The position numbers were made by a program, and so were the translations under genes. The notes beneath the pieces are model-generated. The model did not search any database and was not told the DNA's origin. It saw only the letters and a list, made by a program, of their open reading frames with translations. A DNA stretch of 64,000 bases, from positions 48,297,348 to 48,361,347 of the forward strand of contig OX336393.1 in the NCBI GenBank assembly GCA_946902985.2, read 5' to 3'. Below, one piece after another: positions 42,510-54,951 of the stretch; position 1 is the first letter of the stretch; each line of letters begins with the position of its first letter. Origin of the DNA: Meconema thalassinum. Taxonomy: Eukaryota > Arthropoda > Insecta > Orthoptera > Tettigoniidae.

Positions 42510-43697
42510 TCTTGTGAATTTCGCCTCGCTATAATGTTGTGTTTTTGTTTTCCTTTTATTCTAATTGGATGCCCGAGCTCCTTAATAGCCAACCTAGCAT
42601 GTGAGCCTATTCTGATCTTAATTCGTGTGCTTCCTTTTCATTTATTCCTGTGACAAGACAGGAGACACCCGTGGCCTTTTTCTCGTACGCGAGTGTGTCG
42701 TGTATACTTGACATCTCTGTCAAACTATATCTTTGCCTGAGGCCGTCAGCATATACCTGGTCGGTCACTATTTGCAAACCACCCCTACTCCTCTTTTGCA
42801 CTGCCCCTCGGCTTAACTCCTATTGTTCGGCGACAGACAAGGACCCTTCAACACTTCCTGTTTGACCTTGTAGGAACTTGGTATTTATTTTACATTTATT
42901 CATGTAATTGACTTTTTGTGTCATGGTTTTGAGATATCATGCACCTTAGTGTCATCTTGATTTTGATATTTATTGTGAAGTCATATATTTTGTTAGGTTT
43001 TAAATTGTCAAGTGTTCTCAGCATATCGTGTATTGTCTAGCAACCATCCAGAGGGTTGGCGAGTAACAACAAACAACCTTTGTGTACCTGGGCTAACACA
43101 GCTGAGGGTCTTCTCGGAACTCGTTAACGGACCAGTCACCCTTCACTGGGTCTATACATGGCTTTATTTTTCAGCAGCTGAAAAGGAGAGTACTTTCCCT
43201 TTCGAAGACATTATGACACTATTGCATATTCCTCGTTGACGCAACGAACGGTCCTATATACAGGGTGTCCCAAATGTATTTTTTTTAAAATGTGATCACG
43301 ATTTAACTTTGTCTATCTTTTCTCATCAGAGGCTGGAGAGATTTGCAGTCCCGAGGTAACGTCCATCTTGAAGATTTCGACATCCGCATCATCATGAACT
43401 AGCAAGAACAATGATCACTATTTAATATATGAATTAACTGTATTTCTTTTTGAACGCAGTACTTTTGACGTTAGTGGCTAGTGTTGACGAGCAATGAAGG
43501 GGGTACCACCTTCATTTCACGGTCAGATTAGTCAACTGTTCATTTTTTTTTGTATTCTCCTAGAGGTCCTTAGTACCCAATTTTTTTTAGTATTCAATTT
43601 TTTTCCCCCTTTACATTTTTTTCCTCTCTTTTTGTACGAAAAAAGAAATTTCCATGGCCAGGAAAATTCCTTTTTTTCTGTGAGAGCAGGGGAATTT
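42510..43697 (+). other. 3' non-coding region of the Gypsy element
   Basis: About 1.2 kb between pol and the 3' LTR. No env or other domain is recognised in any frame. It ends in a purine-rich stretch (GAGAGCAGGGGAATTT at ~43682-43697) abutting the 3' LTR, the polypurine-tract position. Confidence 0.75.
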
Positions 43698-43732
43698 TGA
43701 ACCGTTTTTATCAGGTTCATTATTTTTTGTCA

Positions 43733-43765
<33 letters not shown>

Positions 43766-45655
43766 CATCATTTCCTTCATGTCGCATTATTGTGACATAC
43801 GTTTCTCTGTCTCACCTACTGCGTTCAAACTTTGTAATTCTGCGTAAATGTTTTGTCAGGTGGTGAAACTTTTCACCCCTACTGACACTGTGTTACCATT
43901 GGTTGAAGCATAACTTGTTACTAAGCTTTGCTTCTCCCATTGGCCCCCTTTATGTTCTGGAGAGGGGGAGTTCTACGACTTATTTTTCCCGAGCGGCGTT
44001 ACTGCGTTCCTTTTAGAGAAGGTGGCTTCCTTCCATTTCTGACCATCATGTGAAACGGTCACAGCCTAGGTGTGTCGGGCTTTTCGCCCGTGCCCAACGC
44101 AACTAAACGTAAGTACGATTCGATCACTTGGTTTTATCTGGCATGCTATCATTTTTGAATTTCAGTTTATCAATTTCCCTTTCTTATGATGATGTGAATT
44201 CGATCCATGAACCCAAGTCCCTTCGCCTTTGTTTACGTTAGTTTAGCGAAGCCTCTGTGTTTATTTGTCATCCCTAGCTTTCATGTAATCGGTTTTATTT
44301 TTTTACTCAAATCTCTCAGGTCTGAAATATATGCTACTTTTCTGCGAGGCTTACCAACGCTCTGTATTACGTCACAAATTGATGTGCACTCTTTCGAGGT
44401 ATCTTTCATTTGATTGTCGTATCAGAGTTTGTTTTTTTGGGTCAAGGTATCATTGGAGTAACGGAGCCATGTCTCATTTCGCCTCCTATTTGATCCTTCC
44501 CTCTGTTTTAGGAAAAGTGTGTGAGCGATGGTCTTTGTGTTAGTCACTGTCCATTCGTCATGCCTTAATTCCTTTGTTTCTTCGTATGTCGTTATATTTA
44601 GACATAACTACCTCTACGTAAGCCTATATTTTCCTACAAAGCATATTTCTTAGCTGATCGATTTTTCCTTTCATTTCCTGTCCCGGTAATGTCAATTAAT
44701 TTAATGTAATACTCATTTTCCTTTATTTTTATGTGTTAATTTTGTGTTGTTTCCTCTGGCTTCGTTATATTACGTAACTCCGTGTCATCTCCCCTCTCCC
44801 ACCCCCCACCCCCGTTTCCTACATACGCACCCTTCTCATCCCCACCACTCCCCCCCCCCCCCCCTTACCCCATGATTTCACAACATCATGAGCTTTTTGG
44901 AAGTCTGTTCTTGGCAAGGGCATTCTAGTCCAGGTCATCCTCGTAAGTAGAGGTGTTCTCTTATTCGACTCATCCATACTCTCTATCTTTTTCGTTTTTT
45001 TTTGTTTATTTTTGTATTTTAAATTTTGGTTATCGAGTCGCGCTTACGGTTTAGTTGCACATTGATTGTAAGTACATTTTAATTAATCTTGTTTCATCTT
45101 TGTTAGTGCTTAAGTTCATTTATACACTTTTCTCTTGAGATTGTTTTTGTGTGCTCCTTTCTTAGGTACCATCTTTAATCATTAATTTTATTTTATTTGT
45201 TATTAAGCGATTTTATACCTCTTCACGTTACCTTTCATTTTGTGTTTAGATATATCCTTACTCTTATGCGCACCTGTTTTAGTTTACTTTAAATACAATA
45301 GTAAATAGTTCACTTGGTTTCGTCCTCTTTCATTTGTAATTTTAAGTTCCCTCATCTCTCGTCCGATTTCGTCGGTCTTGGCTTCGTACTGTAACGCAGT
45401 CACGACCTTCACGCTTCTGGGTTCCTCGATCAATTAGATAATTTCAATTCCGCTTTTGATTTGTTTTAAACAATTCATTCGATTCCTTTTTTGGAAATCA
45501 TCTTTCTTTCGATCCGGAATCTTGGGCCCAGCACGCATCGAAAGAGACATCCTTTCCCCGCTCCTTAGCGATCCTGTTTAAGGTGTTGTTTTCACTTCTA
45601 CTGTATTTCCTCACGCCTCTGCTATTTTGTTTAACGTAAAAGCACAAGCGGTGCA
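43698..45655 (+). repeat. 3' LTR of the Gypsy element
   Basis: 1958 bp, matching 35979-37928 base for base wherever I compared them, apart from a longer (ATT)n and a longer C-run. Followed by the ATAT target duplication. Confidence 0.93.
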
Positions 45656-45659
45656 ATAT

Positions 45660-47762
45660 CACCCTCCTATCCCTGTACTTTATTCCAATCGATTTCAAAA
45701 TGTCAAACAATTTAGTCCAATCAACGTTATCAAAAGCCTTTTCTAAGTCTACAAAAGCCATGAACGTTCTCTTATCTTTCCTTATTCTACCTTCCAAAAT
45801 CAGCCTAAGACTTAGTACAGCTTCCCTTGTTCCTACATTTCTCCTGAAACCAAACTGGTCTTCACCCAACTCCGTTTCTATCTGGCTCTCAATCCTCTTG
45901 TAAATTATTCTTGACAGGATCTTTGAAGCATGAGTAATCAAGCTGATTGTACGGTAATCTTTACATCTGTCAGCTCCCACTTTCTTTGGTATAGGGATGG
46001 TTACATTCTTCTTGAAATCAGGGGGTACCTCACCTGTCTCATAAATCCTACACACCAAGTGAAATAACCTGATCAGACGTTCATCTCCTATGCAGCGTAG
46101 CAACTCAATCGGTATATCATCTATGTCTGGTGCTTTGTTCCTGCTTAAGTCTTCCAAAGCTCTATCAAATTCTGATCTCAATATTATATCTCCCTTCGCA
46201 TCCTCATCAATTTCCTCCTCCCTTTCCATTACATGATTCTCAATCTCCTTTCCCTTATACAAACTCTCTATGTAAGCTTTCCATCTCTCAACCTTTTCTT
46301 CCCTATCTGTTAGAGGCTTTCCATTTGTGTCCGTAATATTACAGCACTTAGTCTTCTTTTCCCCAAAAGTATTCTTAATCCTTCGATAAGCTGTGTCTAC
46401 TTTTCCTAATTTCAGACAATTTTCTATACCTGCACATTTCTCTTTCAACCATTCTTCTTTCGCTTCCTTGCACTTCTTGTTAACCTCATTTCTCAGACGT
46501 CTGTATTCTGCTTTCCCCTTTTCATCTCTTACATTCTTGTGCTTGCTCCTTTCATCCATCAATTCGAGTATATCCTGAGTAATCCACGGTTTTCTACCTA
46601 TTCTCTCTTTCCTACCAATGTTTTCTTCTGCGGATTTTGTTATTTCATTCTTCAAAAGTGCCCATTCGTCTGCAATTGAAGTTTGTTTAGGGTTTTTCAT
46701 TAGTCCTTCCTTTATACTCTTCTTGAATCTTTCGTTTACATCCTTCTCTTTCAGTCTGTCTATTGCCCACCTTTTTGGCTTTTGACTTTTCTTCAGTTTC
46801 TTCAACTTTAATCTGCATTTCATTACAACCAGATTGTGGTCAGAGTTTATGTCAGCACCAGGATATGTTTTGCAATCCAAAATCTGGTTTCGAAACCTCT
46901 GCTTGACCATAATGAAGTCGATTTGGTAACGCCCTGTATCTCCTGGTCTCATCCATGTGTATATTTTTCTATTGTGGTTATTGAATAAGGTGTTAGCTAT
47001 GACCAACTCATGCTCGGTGCAGAATTCCATCAGCCTGCTTCCTCGATCATTCCTTTCACCTAATCCAAAATCTCCTACTATCTTCCCTTCTCTCCCTTTT
47101 CCTACCACAGCATTCCAATCTCCCATTACTATAACATTTTCATCACCCTTGATATACCTCAGAATTTCGTCTATTTCTTCGTAGACCTTTTCAACATCCT
47201 CATCATCAGCTTGACTGGTAGGCATATAGACTTGTACCACTGTGGTGCAGGTAGGTTTAGTATTCATTTTTGCTACAATAATCCGTTCACTATATTGCTC
47301 ATAATATTCCACCCGCTGTCCAAGTTTACTACTCAATATGAGGCCAACCCCTGCTTGGCCATTGTTTGATTTAGTGCTAATGACCCTATAGTCTCCTGAC
47401 CAAAAGTCCTGTTCTTCCTGCCAGCGCAATTCACTAATCCCAACCAAATCCAACCTCAACCTATCAATTTCCCTTTCTAAGTTTTCTAACCTTCCATTTC
47501 CTAGCAGCCTTCTAACATTCCACGCTCCGGTCCGTAGAATGTCAGATTTCCTCTTTGTCACTTCTGTGATGTTAACCCCCTCTCGAGTAGTCCCCACCCG
47601 GATATCTAAACGGGGGACTAGTTTACCCCCGGATTGATATTTTACAAGGACGAGGCCATCATCACATGTATTTATGCATAGAGAGGTGCATATCCTCGGG
47701 AATAGCATACGGCTGTAGTTTCCCGTTGCTTTCAGCCGTGCAGCAGGACGCAGTGTAGCCAT
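45660..47762 (-). pseudogene. LINE ORF, 5' part: APE endonuclease and N-terminal RT (701 codons)
   Basis: Starts at Met 47762. Residues ~77-318 form an AP-endonuclease-like domain: AWNVRRL (N82), GISELRW (E111), VIVMGDWNAVVGKG, YQIDFIMVKQRF and SDHNLVVMKCRL (catalytic Asp-His). A Lys-rich linker follows. RT begins near residue ~540 with LSRNKAPDIDDIPIELLRCI, continues EDQFGFRRNVGTREAV and the first catalytic Asp in MAFVDLEKAFDNVDW. Codons run open into the Gypsy LTR to 45498, but residues after ~701 are LTR sequence. The endonuclease nicks target DNA for target-primed reverse transcription in related LINEs. It is interrupted, hence called a pseudogene, although no other lesion is seen. Confidence 0.9.
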
Positions 47763-48212
47763 TATTTGGCTTATATTATCAATATCTTAACCGTCTATAA
47801 GACTAGTAAAGAATTGATTTATTCTGAAAGGCTGCTACTCCCTTTCAAAATAAGTAAAGAGCAAATCTACTAACAAAAATACTAACCATCTACCGTACAA
47901 ACAATTAAATACCAAAATTCTACAAACTAAAAAATACTAAAGTTCCACCAACAACAAATACTATCACTAAAACAGTCTGTCACCAGACACACTCACACAC
48001 CACAGTCTAATAGAACAATAACATATATCTAATAGACAAACTAACTACCTACTTACAACTACAACTAACTACATACTTACTGTACTGTTATTTGAATTGA
48101 CAATATTTACAAAATGCAATTTAAACTGAAAATACTTACAAAATGTAATTTAGATTCAAAATAGTCACAAAATGCAATTGAGAATAAAGCAAGATGTTCA
48201 GTAAAGAACATA
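47763..48212. other. A-rich spacer, possible LINE 5' flank
   Basis: A/C-rich on the plus strand, no ORF. The last ~80 bp (to 48212) resemble the sequence flanking family A copy A1 at ~903-970, so the repeat may extend this far. Confidence 0.35.
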
Positions 48213-49452
48213 TAGCCTACTTTCTCCTAAATGCATGGGTATTGTTATAACTCTTTGTCCCTTTCAAGGAGTATAATTGAATGTTGGTTGTAGTAGCTTG
48301 TTGAAATACAACGTGCTATACGGATATTAAACATGAATATGAGGTGCCCTTTGCTAGTGCTACCTCTGTACCAAATTTCATTCCATTCGGTTTCACCTTG
48401 TTCGAATTAATTGGGGTAATCGATTTTGACACAAAGATGGCCGCCATCCGCAAACTATTAGGCTAATGACCTATTAGATTTGTCAAAGGATGCTTCCTCC
48501 ATAAAGGTATGTTGTTGCAAAATTTGGTAGAGATCGAATGATTAGGTTAGTCATTATTTGATTTAAGATTTGAATATTTGTGTGGCCGCCATTACGTTTC
48601 CGTCAAGACGGCGGTGATATAAAACATGACACTGAGGTGCCCTTTGCTAGTGCTACCTCTGTACCAAATTTCATTCCATTCGGTTTCACCGTGTTCGAAT
48701 TAATAGGGGTAATCGATTTTGACACAAAGATGGTCGCCATCCGCAAACTATTAGGCTAATGACCTATTAGATTTGTCAAAGGATGCTACCTTCATAAAGG
48801 TATGTTGTTGCAAGATTTGGTAGAGATCGCATGATTAGGTTAGTCGTAATTTGATTTAAGCTTTGAACATTTGGGTGGCCGCCATTACGTTTCCGTCAAG
48901 ATGGCGGCGATATAAAACATGACACTGGGGTGCCCTTTGCTAGTACTACCTCTGTACCAAATTTCGTTCCATTCGGTTTCACCGTGTTCGAATTCATAGG
49001 GGCAATCGATTTTCACACAAAGATGGCCGCCATCCGCAAACTATTAGGCTGATGACCTATTAGTTTGGTCAAAGGATGCTGCCCCCATAAAGGTATGTTG
49101 TTGCAAAATTTGGTAGAGATCGGATGATTAGGTTAGTCGTAATTTGATTTAAGCTTTGAACATTTGTGTGGCCGCCATTACGTTTCCGTCAAGATGGCGG
49201 CAATATAAAACATGACACTGAGGTGTCCTTTGCTAGTGCTACCTTTGTACCAAATTTCGTTCAATTTGCGCTCACCGTGTTCGAATTGATAGGGGGGGAC
49301 AAACATTCAGAGTACACACACTCACACACACACACACACACACACACAGACTCACACACACACATACACACACACAGACAGACACACTTTTTTCGCCCTG
49401 TAGTGATCTCATAAGTCTACTTTCATTTTTTGCAAAAATCGAAAGTAGGCTA
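48213..49452 (+). repeat. Family A tandem-monomer element, copy A2 (293-bp units)
   Basis: Ends are perfect 12-bp inverted repeats TAGCCTACTTTC and GAAAGTAGGCTA. Units begin GAGGTGCCCTTTGCTAG at 48341, 48634, 48927 and 49220: an exact 293-bp period, three full units and part of a fourth. Each unit has two GCCAT/ATGGC cores about half a unit apart (for example 48437 and 48588). A (CA)n stretch (49311-49390) and CTCATAAGTCTACTTTC plus a hairpin precede the right end. Inverted relative to copy A1. Non-coding. Confidence 0.85.
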
Positions 49453-49469
49453 ATACTTACAAAATACCC

Positions 49470-49690
49470 ACCCTACACAATATTGGCATTGATCTAAGGA
49501 TTGATTTACTATCTCAAAAAAATCATGGGAGCGTGCTCAACAACTCACCAAATTTTCATCGCAAAGAAATGAATGGTATATGAACGCATACGGGACTTTG
49601 CTGAAACGATTCAAGCGCCGTCACCCATTTGTTGAATATACTCGTACGCTACCTATTGTAAAATGGATTTACTAAGTGAAAACCTTCCCT
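49470..49690 (+). repeat. Repeat B-related unit
   Basis: GAGCGTGCTCAACAACTCAC, GAACGCATACGGGACTTTGC and TATTGTAAAATGGATTTACT match the units at 26735-27085. One unit with no obvious ends. Confidence 0.45.
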
Positions 49691-52600
49691 GCTATAATAT
49701 CAGTTAAATACCGATACGAAGACTGGGGCCAATAATAATATGAGTTTGATTTTATCAGTCAGTTTTATGAAGCAGGCACCTGGGTCTAAAATTAATATTT
49801 TTTAATAGTTTTAGAACCCTGTCTTGAAAGGCTGATGTATCACAACATTGCAAAGAAAAGAATGTGATCTCCTGATTCCCAAACTAAAATATGTGAAACT
49901 GGAGATGGGTAATGATGATGATAATGAAGTAGAATATAAGAATATACCGGTATTAACATTAACCACCCAAGCTTGCCTAATGCATGCTGACGAACTGAAG
50001 AGCATTTTACGTAGACTATGACTTCTAACAAACCTGAAGAAAGGCTCAATCATGGATTTCTGAAGCTTAAGCTAGACCAGAGAAATCCTCAGCTTATCTA
50101 CTATTTTGTGAACTGTGAAACCTAACCTCCCCTTCAAGTCGGGTTTATGTGTAGCCTAGAGTTTAAGCTGAGCCTTCCCGACATTAATTTCAGTCTATAA
50201 CCATGTGTAAATAATATTACAGTTCTAATTTTCTACTCTTCCGCATCATGCCATCATCATCAAACAGTGAGAGTGGGTACGGGGCCAATTCGAATTCAAA
50301 GAACGATTCAAGCTGAAGCTGGGATTTCATGTGAAATGGAATGCGGCGGAAAATCCTGTCCGGACTGATTCTCCGTTGATCTTTGCTGTAGCCTTCACGG
50401 CTTGTAGAGACACCACTCGGTTTTTCTGCTAAGTTTAAGTTCTTTGAAGTTTTTCCCTTCAATGGTTTTCATACCGGCTGTGCCCTTTTCTATAGTTGTT
50501 TCACCTGCCGAACACTGATTGCACTGGTATAAATTGAAGAAGGGAGAGGTTGTCAAGGCCAAGAGGGGGACCCGGGCCAACCCGGATATGCTCCGTTGCC
50601 ACCTCGAAAACTCCACGACTGGAAAAGAAAACCATGTTATTTGGATCAGGTGCACCATGTACACCCTCCGCAGCAAACCCAGGCCGATACGCGCGGCAGC
50701 ACCAAAGGTGCCGGGACGTCCTGAGCAGACCGTGCACCGCTTAGCGAGAAATGGCCTCCCAGCCCATGCGTTAGGGTCGTGTACGGTCTGCATGCAGTGC
50801 GGCCACACAAACATCATATGCCAGGGGAACAAGGAAACAAAATGTATTCTCAGAAGAACTACAAGACGAAAAAAAAAAACAATCCCCTAATAAACAACCC
50901 AAAACCAACGTAGAACCACAACAAAATAAACTGTGTCATCACTATCCTTCTCTGCCATAAAGTCCACAGAGATGGTACGACCAAGGTACCTTATTCTAAT
51001 TAATTCGGGCAAAGCCTCAGCTTCCCCTGACCAAACACTGCAGGATCATGGAACTCCAAATAAAACACAAATCCAAATAAAATAAAATCAAAATCAAAGT
51101 GGCGCGCTCTCACCCCAGGTGAGTTTAAAATGCAACATCAAAAGATTAAATTAATGCCACAAGAATTGAATCATTACGTAATCAGATCAGAACACTATAC
51201 ACTCCAACGGAGCATCAAATCAATTAAATTTCACAAGCTGGAATCTCATTTTAACGCTCTCTATTTGGAAAGGTGAATCGTACAGACGAGATCGTTCCGT
51301 TTAGCAAACAGACCTCCCTTCACGACCTCCGTTAGGGTCGTGTACGGTCAGCATGCAGTGCGGCCACACAAACACTACATTAAGATACAACGTGCCTACT
51401 TCATTCACATACAACTGTTCCCGGGTGAAACATTTATCAAGACATCAATTATAACCGTCTAGGGGCCACCCAGAGAGTACAAAATCAGATACACTAGTAA
51501 CGTGGGTCCACAATAAAATCAAAAGCACAACAAACCGGAATCCCAGAATCACTAACAAAATATATAAACAAACCAGCCATTTAACTTTTACCAAATAACC
51601 TCGGACAGACTCAAGGCCAAGCAAAAGCACCCCGTGGCGAGGAGTGGCTACCTGCTTTCACTACAACCACAGCTGACAAGTACTGACTGAAGCACGTGCT
51701 CAATATGGCTCAATTCAACAAGCCTCGCAGAATCATCACTTAGCTCGCTGCCTGCGGGCGTCAGACCGACCCCAGCATCACGGCCGTGATTTTTACCTCG
51801 TGGGAATTACCTCGTCCACGAAATTAGCAAAATACTTACGTGGTTTTGAAGATCCACAACTTACCAATATGGGTGGGTACCATCCTCCGCCAACTCAACC
51901 AAATACACGTGGGCACAGCATCCACGACTTACCGATACCCATTAGTACATCCAGTCAGGCTCCAATTTATATACCTCAAATCGCCGGGTTTGCCAGCCTT
52001 GTCCGTCACCGATCGAAGATTGCAAAAAAAACCATTACCTGGTAGAACTTACCACAGGCGATCCACGAACCTCATTTACCACAAAAATATTCAATATGCT
52101 CTGGTTTGGTTACGACCACTTTACAAACTCTCCCCCGCCTTCTCAACTGAAAATGTATTTTACAGTGACAGAAGCTGATGGCCAGATTTCCCCTGAATGT
52201 TACTCTCCCCAAACTACACTGAAACCCTTGACCACACGATACATATTTACACGCACGTTGTATCAACAAACACAACAACCACAACAACAAAACACAACTA
52301 ACATTAAGAAATGAATATGTACACTGCCATTGCACTCATGTTGACCCGTACACCCCTAACTAAATTATGCAAGATAATTTGCTGTACTTATCACTTTTCC
52401 TGGGTCCCAGATCCTCTCCATCAGTGCAGCGTGCCCCACGGTTTTGGTTTACGCCATCATTTCACACAAGACGAAATCCACGTTTGAAGATCCTCCCATT
52501 GTTCCAATTGCAGCATCAGATTCTTCTTGCTTCGGGTACCTCGTGGTGAGGATGAACACAGAATAGACAATTACTTAATGCGGCATACAAGAAAGTAACT

Positions 52601-53670
52601 CGCACTCACTGTTCCGAGCCGATAACCCTATCATTCTCCTAAATAGCTACCACCTGAACTACTCAATTCATCCAGATTTTCCGCCGTAGCTCCTATCGAT
52701 ACAACTTATATGTTTACCTAGCGCAGTGGCTAGCCTATTTCTCAGCCGAACTTGCACTCGCGAACTAGCACGCATATCAATATCTTATCTCGACACTGAC
52801 AAGAACTCGCACTCGTATGCTATAGTATCTAGACATGATCTCAAAAGCAGCGCCACACTGTCTCAATTTTTACCACTGGACATGTAAGACAACAGAGTCC
52901 AAATCACGAACTCGACTGACGTGAAGCGTCCGTAACAGAATCACAAAATCGACTGACTTCACTCTCCCAGATGGAGCTATTTAAGTGTTTGAAGCATAAC
53001 TGGTCGTAGGAAGGGGAAATATGAGATTTATTTCCAAATTAATAGCTCTGTCCCGAATTGACTTATATCACTGAACTCGTCGTACTCCCAATGTCTCATT
53101 GGTGATGTCCTATCCAAGAATCGATCGTGGGCTACTTATCAAATGAACTCAGTAATCATCCCTCATTGTCTGCCAATTTTCTCGCAAAACACGGCTTGGT
53201 TACGCTTATCCTCTCATTGGCTGACGCTGAAACGCCCCCACATCAGGCATTTTATACTGAAATAAATCAGCCTTACATCCAAATTGCACCAAATTACATT
53301 TCTGGGAGATAGAGAGTCTCCCGCTTCCATATATGCAACTCGCATTGCTCTCCGGTCATTAATTCTTAAGTAGGTCGCATCTGGGCGGTACCAAAACTTG
53401 AAGCTGTGACCTTGCCAAACTGCAATTTTCCCACACAAATTCTTGCGTTCAACGACCTGCCGTCCTAACCCTCGCTCGTCTTCTCACGGTACACGTACAC
53501 CCTCGGCACTCCCGGGAAACCCGCTAAGTGCATTTATGACCACTCATCCCTCCTGCTATTCTTCGTTTACGTTTCTGCACCTCTCCAATAAAAGTATTTG
53601 CCGCCTCTGTACTCTGCATCTGCTGTGCCGGTCTGCGTATAGAATTAATGTTGGAAACATAAACTTGAGA
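49691..53670. other. Unassigned 4-kb region
   Basis: I recognise no gene. A ~45-bp segment around TTAGGGTCGTGTACGGTC (50768-50815) recurs at ~51325-51370. The GC-rich 50540-50830 block has open frames on both strands. The 51.8-53.6 kb part is C/A-rich like an LTR or untranslated region, but no LTR pair or catalytic motif is seen. It could hold a decayed retroelement or host non-coding DNA. Confidence 0.3.
50519..50890 (+). CDS. Hypothetical protein with a possible CCHC zinc knuckle, 123 aa
   Basis: One plus-strand frame contains CTVCMQCGHTNIIC (residues ~88-101), which fits CX2CX4HX4C of Gag/ORF1 zinc knuckles, followed by a basic tail. The rest matches nothing I know, and the opposite strand is also open for 145 codons here. 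No neighbouring RT is found. It could be a scrap of LINE ORF1 or chance. Confidence 0.2.
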   Translation: MHWYKLKKGEVVKAKRGTRANPDMLRCHLENSTTGKENHVIWIRCTMYTLRSKPRPIRAAAPKVPGRPEQTVHRLARNGLPAHALGSCTVCMQCGHTNIICQGNKETKCILRRTTRRKKKTIP

Positions 53671-53674
53671 CTAT

Positions 53675-54947
53675 AGAGCATCCATCGTTTAGAATGAAGC
53701 ACTGGTTAGATAGGGATATTCTTCTCTCTTTCTGTTGCACGTGAGACATGTATGACGCTGTCGTTTTCTAGCAATCCACTGTTGCCATATCAGTCGAAAT
53801 TTTTTCTTTGTCGAAAAAACAGCATATTCGGGTAGAACTATGTTTTGACGATCTTTTTTTGTCCTATATTAGAACTACGTAAACTTGATAGAAATGCTAG
53901 AAAAATTAGATATCCATATTTAAAAAAAAAACGAGAAACTGTGTCCCCTTTTTAGTAAAATCGATCTTATATCATGTTGCAATGACTTTGTGATGACTAT
54001 TTTTCACACACGTGTAGCTAAATGTGCCGTCTTGATGATGGATTATTGAAATATTTTATACTGGCAATATTACAATTTTCATGTTGGAAAAACATCTGAG
54101 TATTCTCTCATAACCGCATAGCAGCATTGAAAAAGTTCGTATGCTGTCAACTTTTCTATTTTTAAAGATAACCATGTCATGTCATTTTGAGAGTTGTAGA
54201 GGAATGTTGGAGGAAGTTTTCTACCTGCTTACCCAGAGTGTAGGTTTAATTGTTTACACAGGCCGGGCTGTTCATTGACCGCGGACTATATGAATGAAGT
54301 TTCGAAAGACAGCGGGGTGCAGCTTGCTACTCACAGCTTTATTACTGTGCCCTTCGAGCTTGTATTTCAGTTGTTCAGCAGTCTCTATCTTGAGTGTGTG
54401 TGTGCAGCAGTTCTGTTAGATTTAACGTGTTGTATTTTACGTATTTCACGTAGAACAATGAATAGTTTTGTGGAAAAAAAAGCGTGACAAGTGCTCAGAA
54501 GGAGGGAAAAACAGGTCGTAATTAATGTGTTCAGCTATTTTAAGAATCTTAAACCTAACGAAAGTATAAATAATTTAATCAATGAAACTGATCTGGCCGC
54601 AGGAATATCAAAGACTACCGTTTTTAAAATACGTTGTGAGAGTGGGCAGGGTCCAGTACTGTCGCCACGCAAAAAGAGGCTAAGTAATACACTTCGCATG
54701 AATAGCAGGAATATTAAATATAATGACTTTATAATGACGTTATAGTTAATTTAATTTCGATGTATGTGTTATGTTAGCCTACTATTAGTATTATTATACA
54801 GTGCTTAATTCAAGTCTTCGTCACTGCACAATCGCTGAATGTGCGGAAAGTGTACGCGAAGCACTTTGTACTGCCTCCTCTCATGGAGTGGCAACCCTGT
54901 CGTAACGCGCCATAAGACCAATGCTTCATTCTAAACGTTGGATGCCT
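53675..54947 (+). mobile_element. TIR transposon remnant with TATA flanks (1273 bp)
   Basis: Inverted ends of ~30 bp: GAGCATCCATCGTTTAGAAT at the left, ATTCTAAACGTTGGATGCCT at the right, continuing GAAGCAYTGGT. TATA at 53671-53674 and 54948-54951 is consistent with TA-type targeting. It holds the start of a transposase gene and then breaks off. Probably an internally deleted Tc1/mariner (IS630)-superfamily element. Confidence 0.75.
54461..54745 (+). pseudogene. Transposase N-terminus (helix-turn-helix), truncated
   Basis: From ATG 54461 the frame has nine codons, a TGA stop, then continues in frame: VVINVFSYFKNLKPNESI, ETDLAAGISKTTVFKIRCE and GPVLSPRKKRL. This is the HTH-plus-SPRK pattern at the start of a group of IS630/Tc1-superfamily transposases in arthropods. 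No catalytic domain follows. Length is ~95 codons against several hundred for a full protein. Confidence 0.55.
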
Positions 54948-54951
54948 TATA

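Larger units (their letters stand above)
35979..45655 (+). mobile_element. Complete Gypsy-type LTR retrotransposon (9,677 bp)
   Basis: LTRs 35979-37928 and 43698-45655 (TGAACCG ... GGTGCA), primer-binding-site candidate, gag, pol, a ~1.2 kb 3' non-coding region and a purine-rich tract. A 4-bp target duplication ATAT (35975-35978; 45656-45659) flanks it. The insertion interrupts a LINE codon frame precisely. Pol order is protease, RT, RNase H, integrase, the Ty3/Gypsy arrangement. There is no env-like ORF. The LTRs differ essentially only in an (ATT)n run and a C run, so the insertion is recent. Confidence 0.95.
34986..47762 (-). mobile_element. LINE (APE endonuclease + RT) split by a Gypsy insertion
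   Basis: The LINE reads on the minus strand from 47762 to ~45656, is interrupted by the Gypsy element, and resumes at 35978 through a stop at ~35010 to a 3' end near 34986 ((AAC)n-like tail). Apart from the insertion the frame appears open for about 1,020 codons, so it was probably near-intact when the Gypsy landed. The domain order APE endonuclease, RT, C-terminal connection fits RTE-like LINEs. Confidence 0.88.

Noticed and set aside
42510..43697. env-like third ORF of the Gypsy element
   Set aside because: No frame longer than ~75 codons and no signal peptide or membrane anchor pattern.
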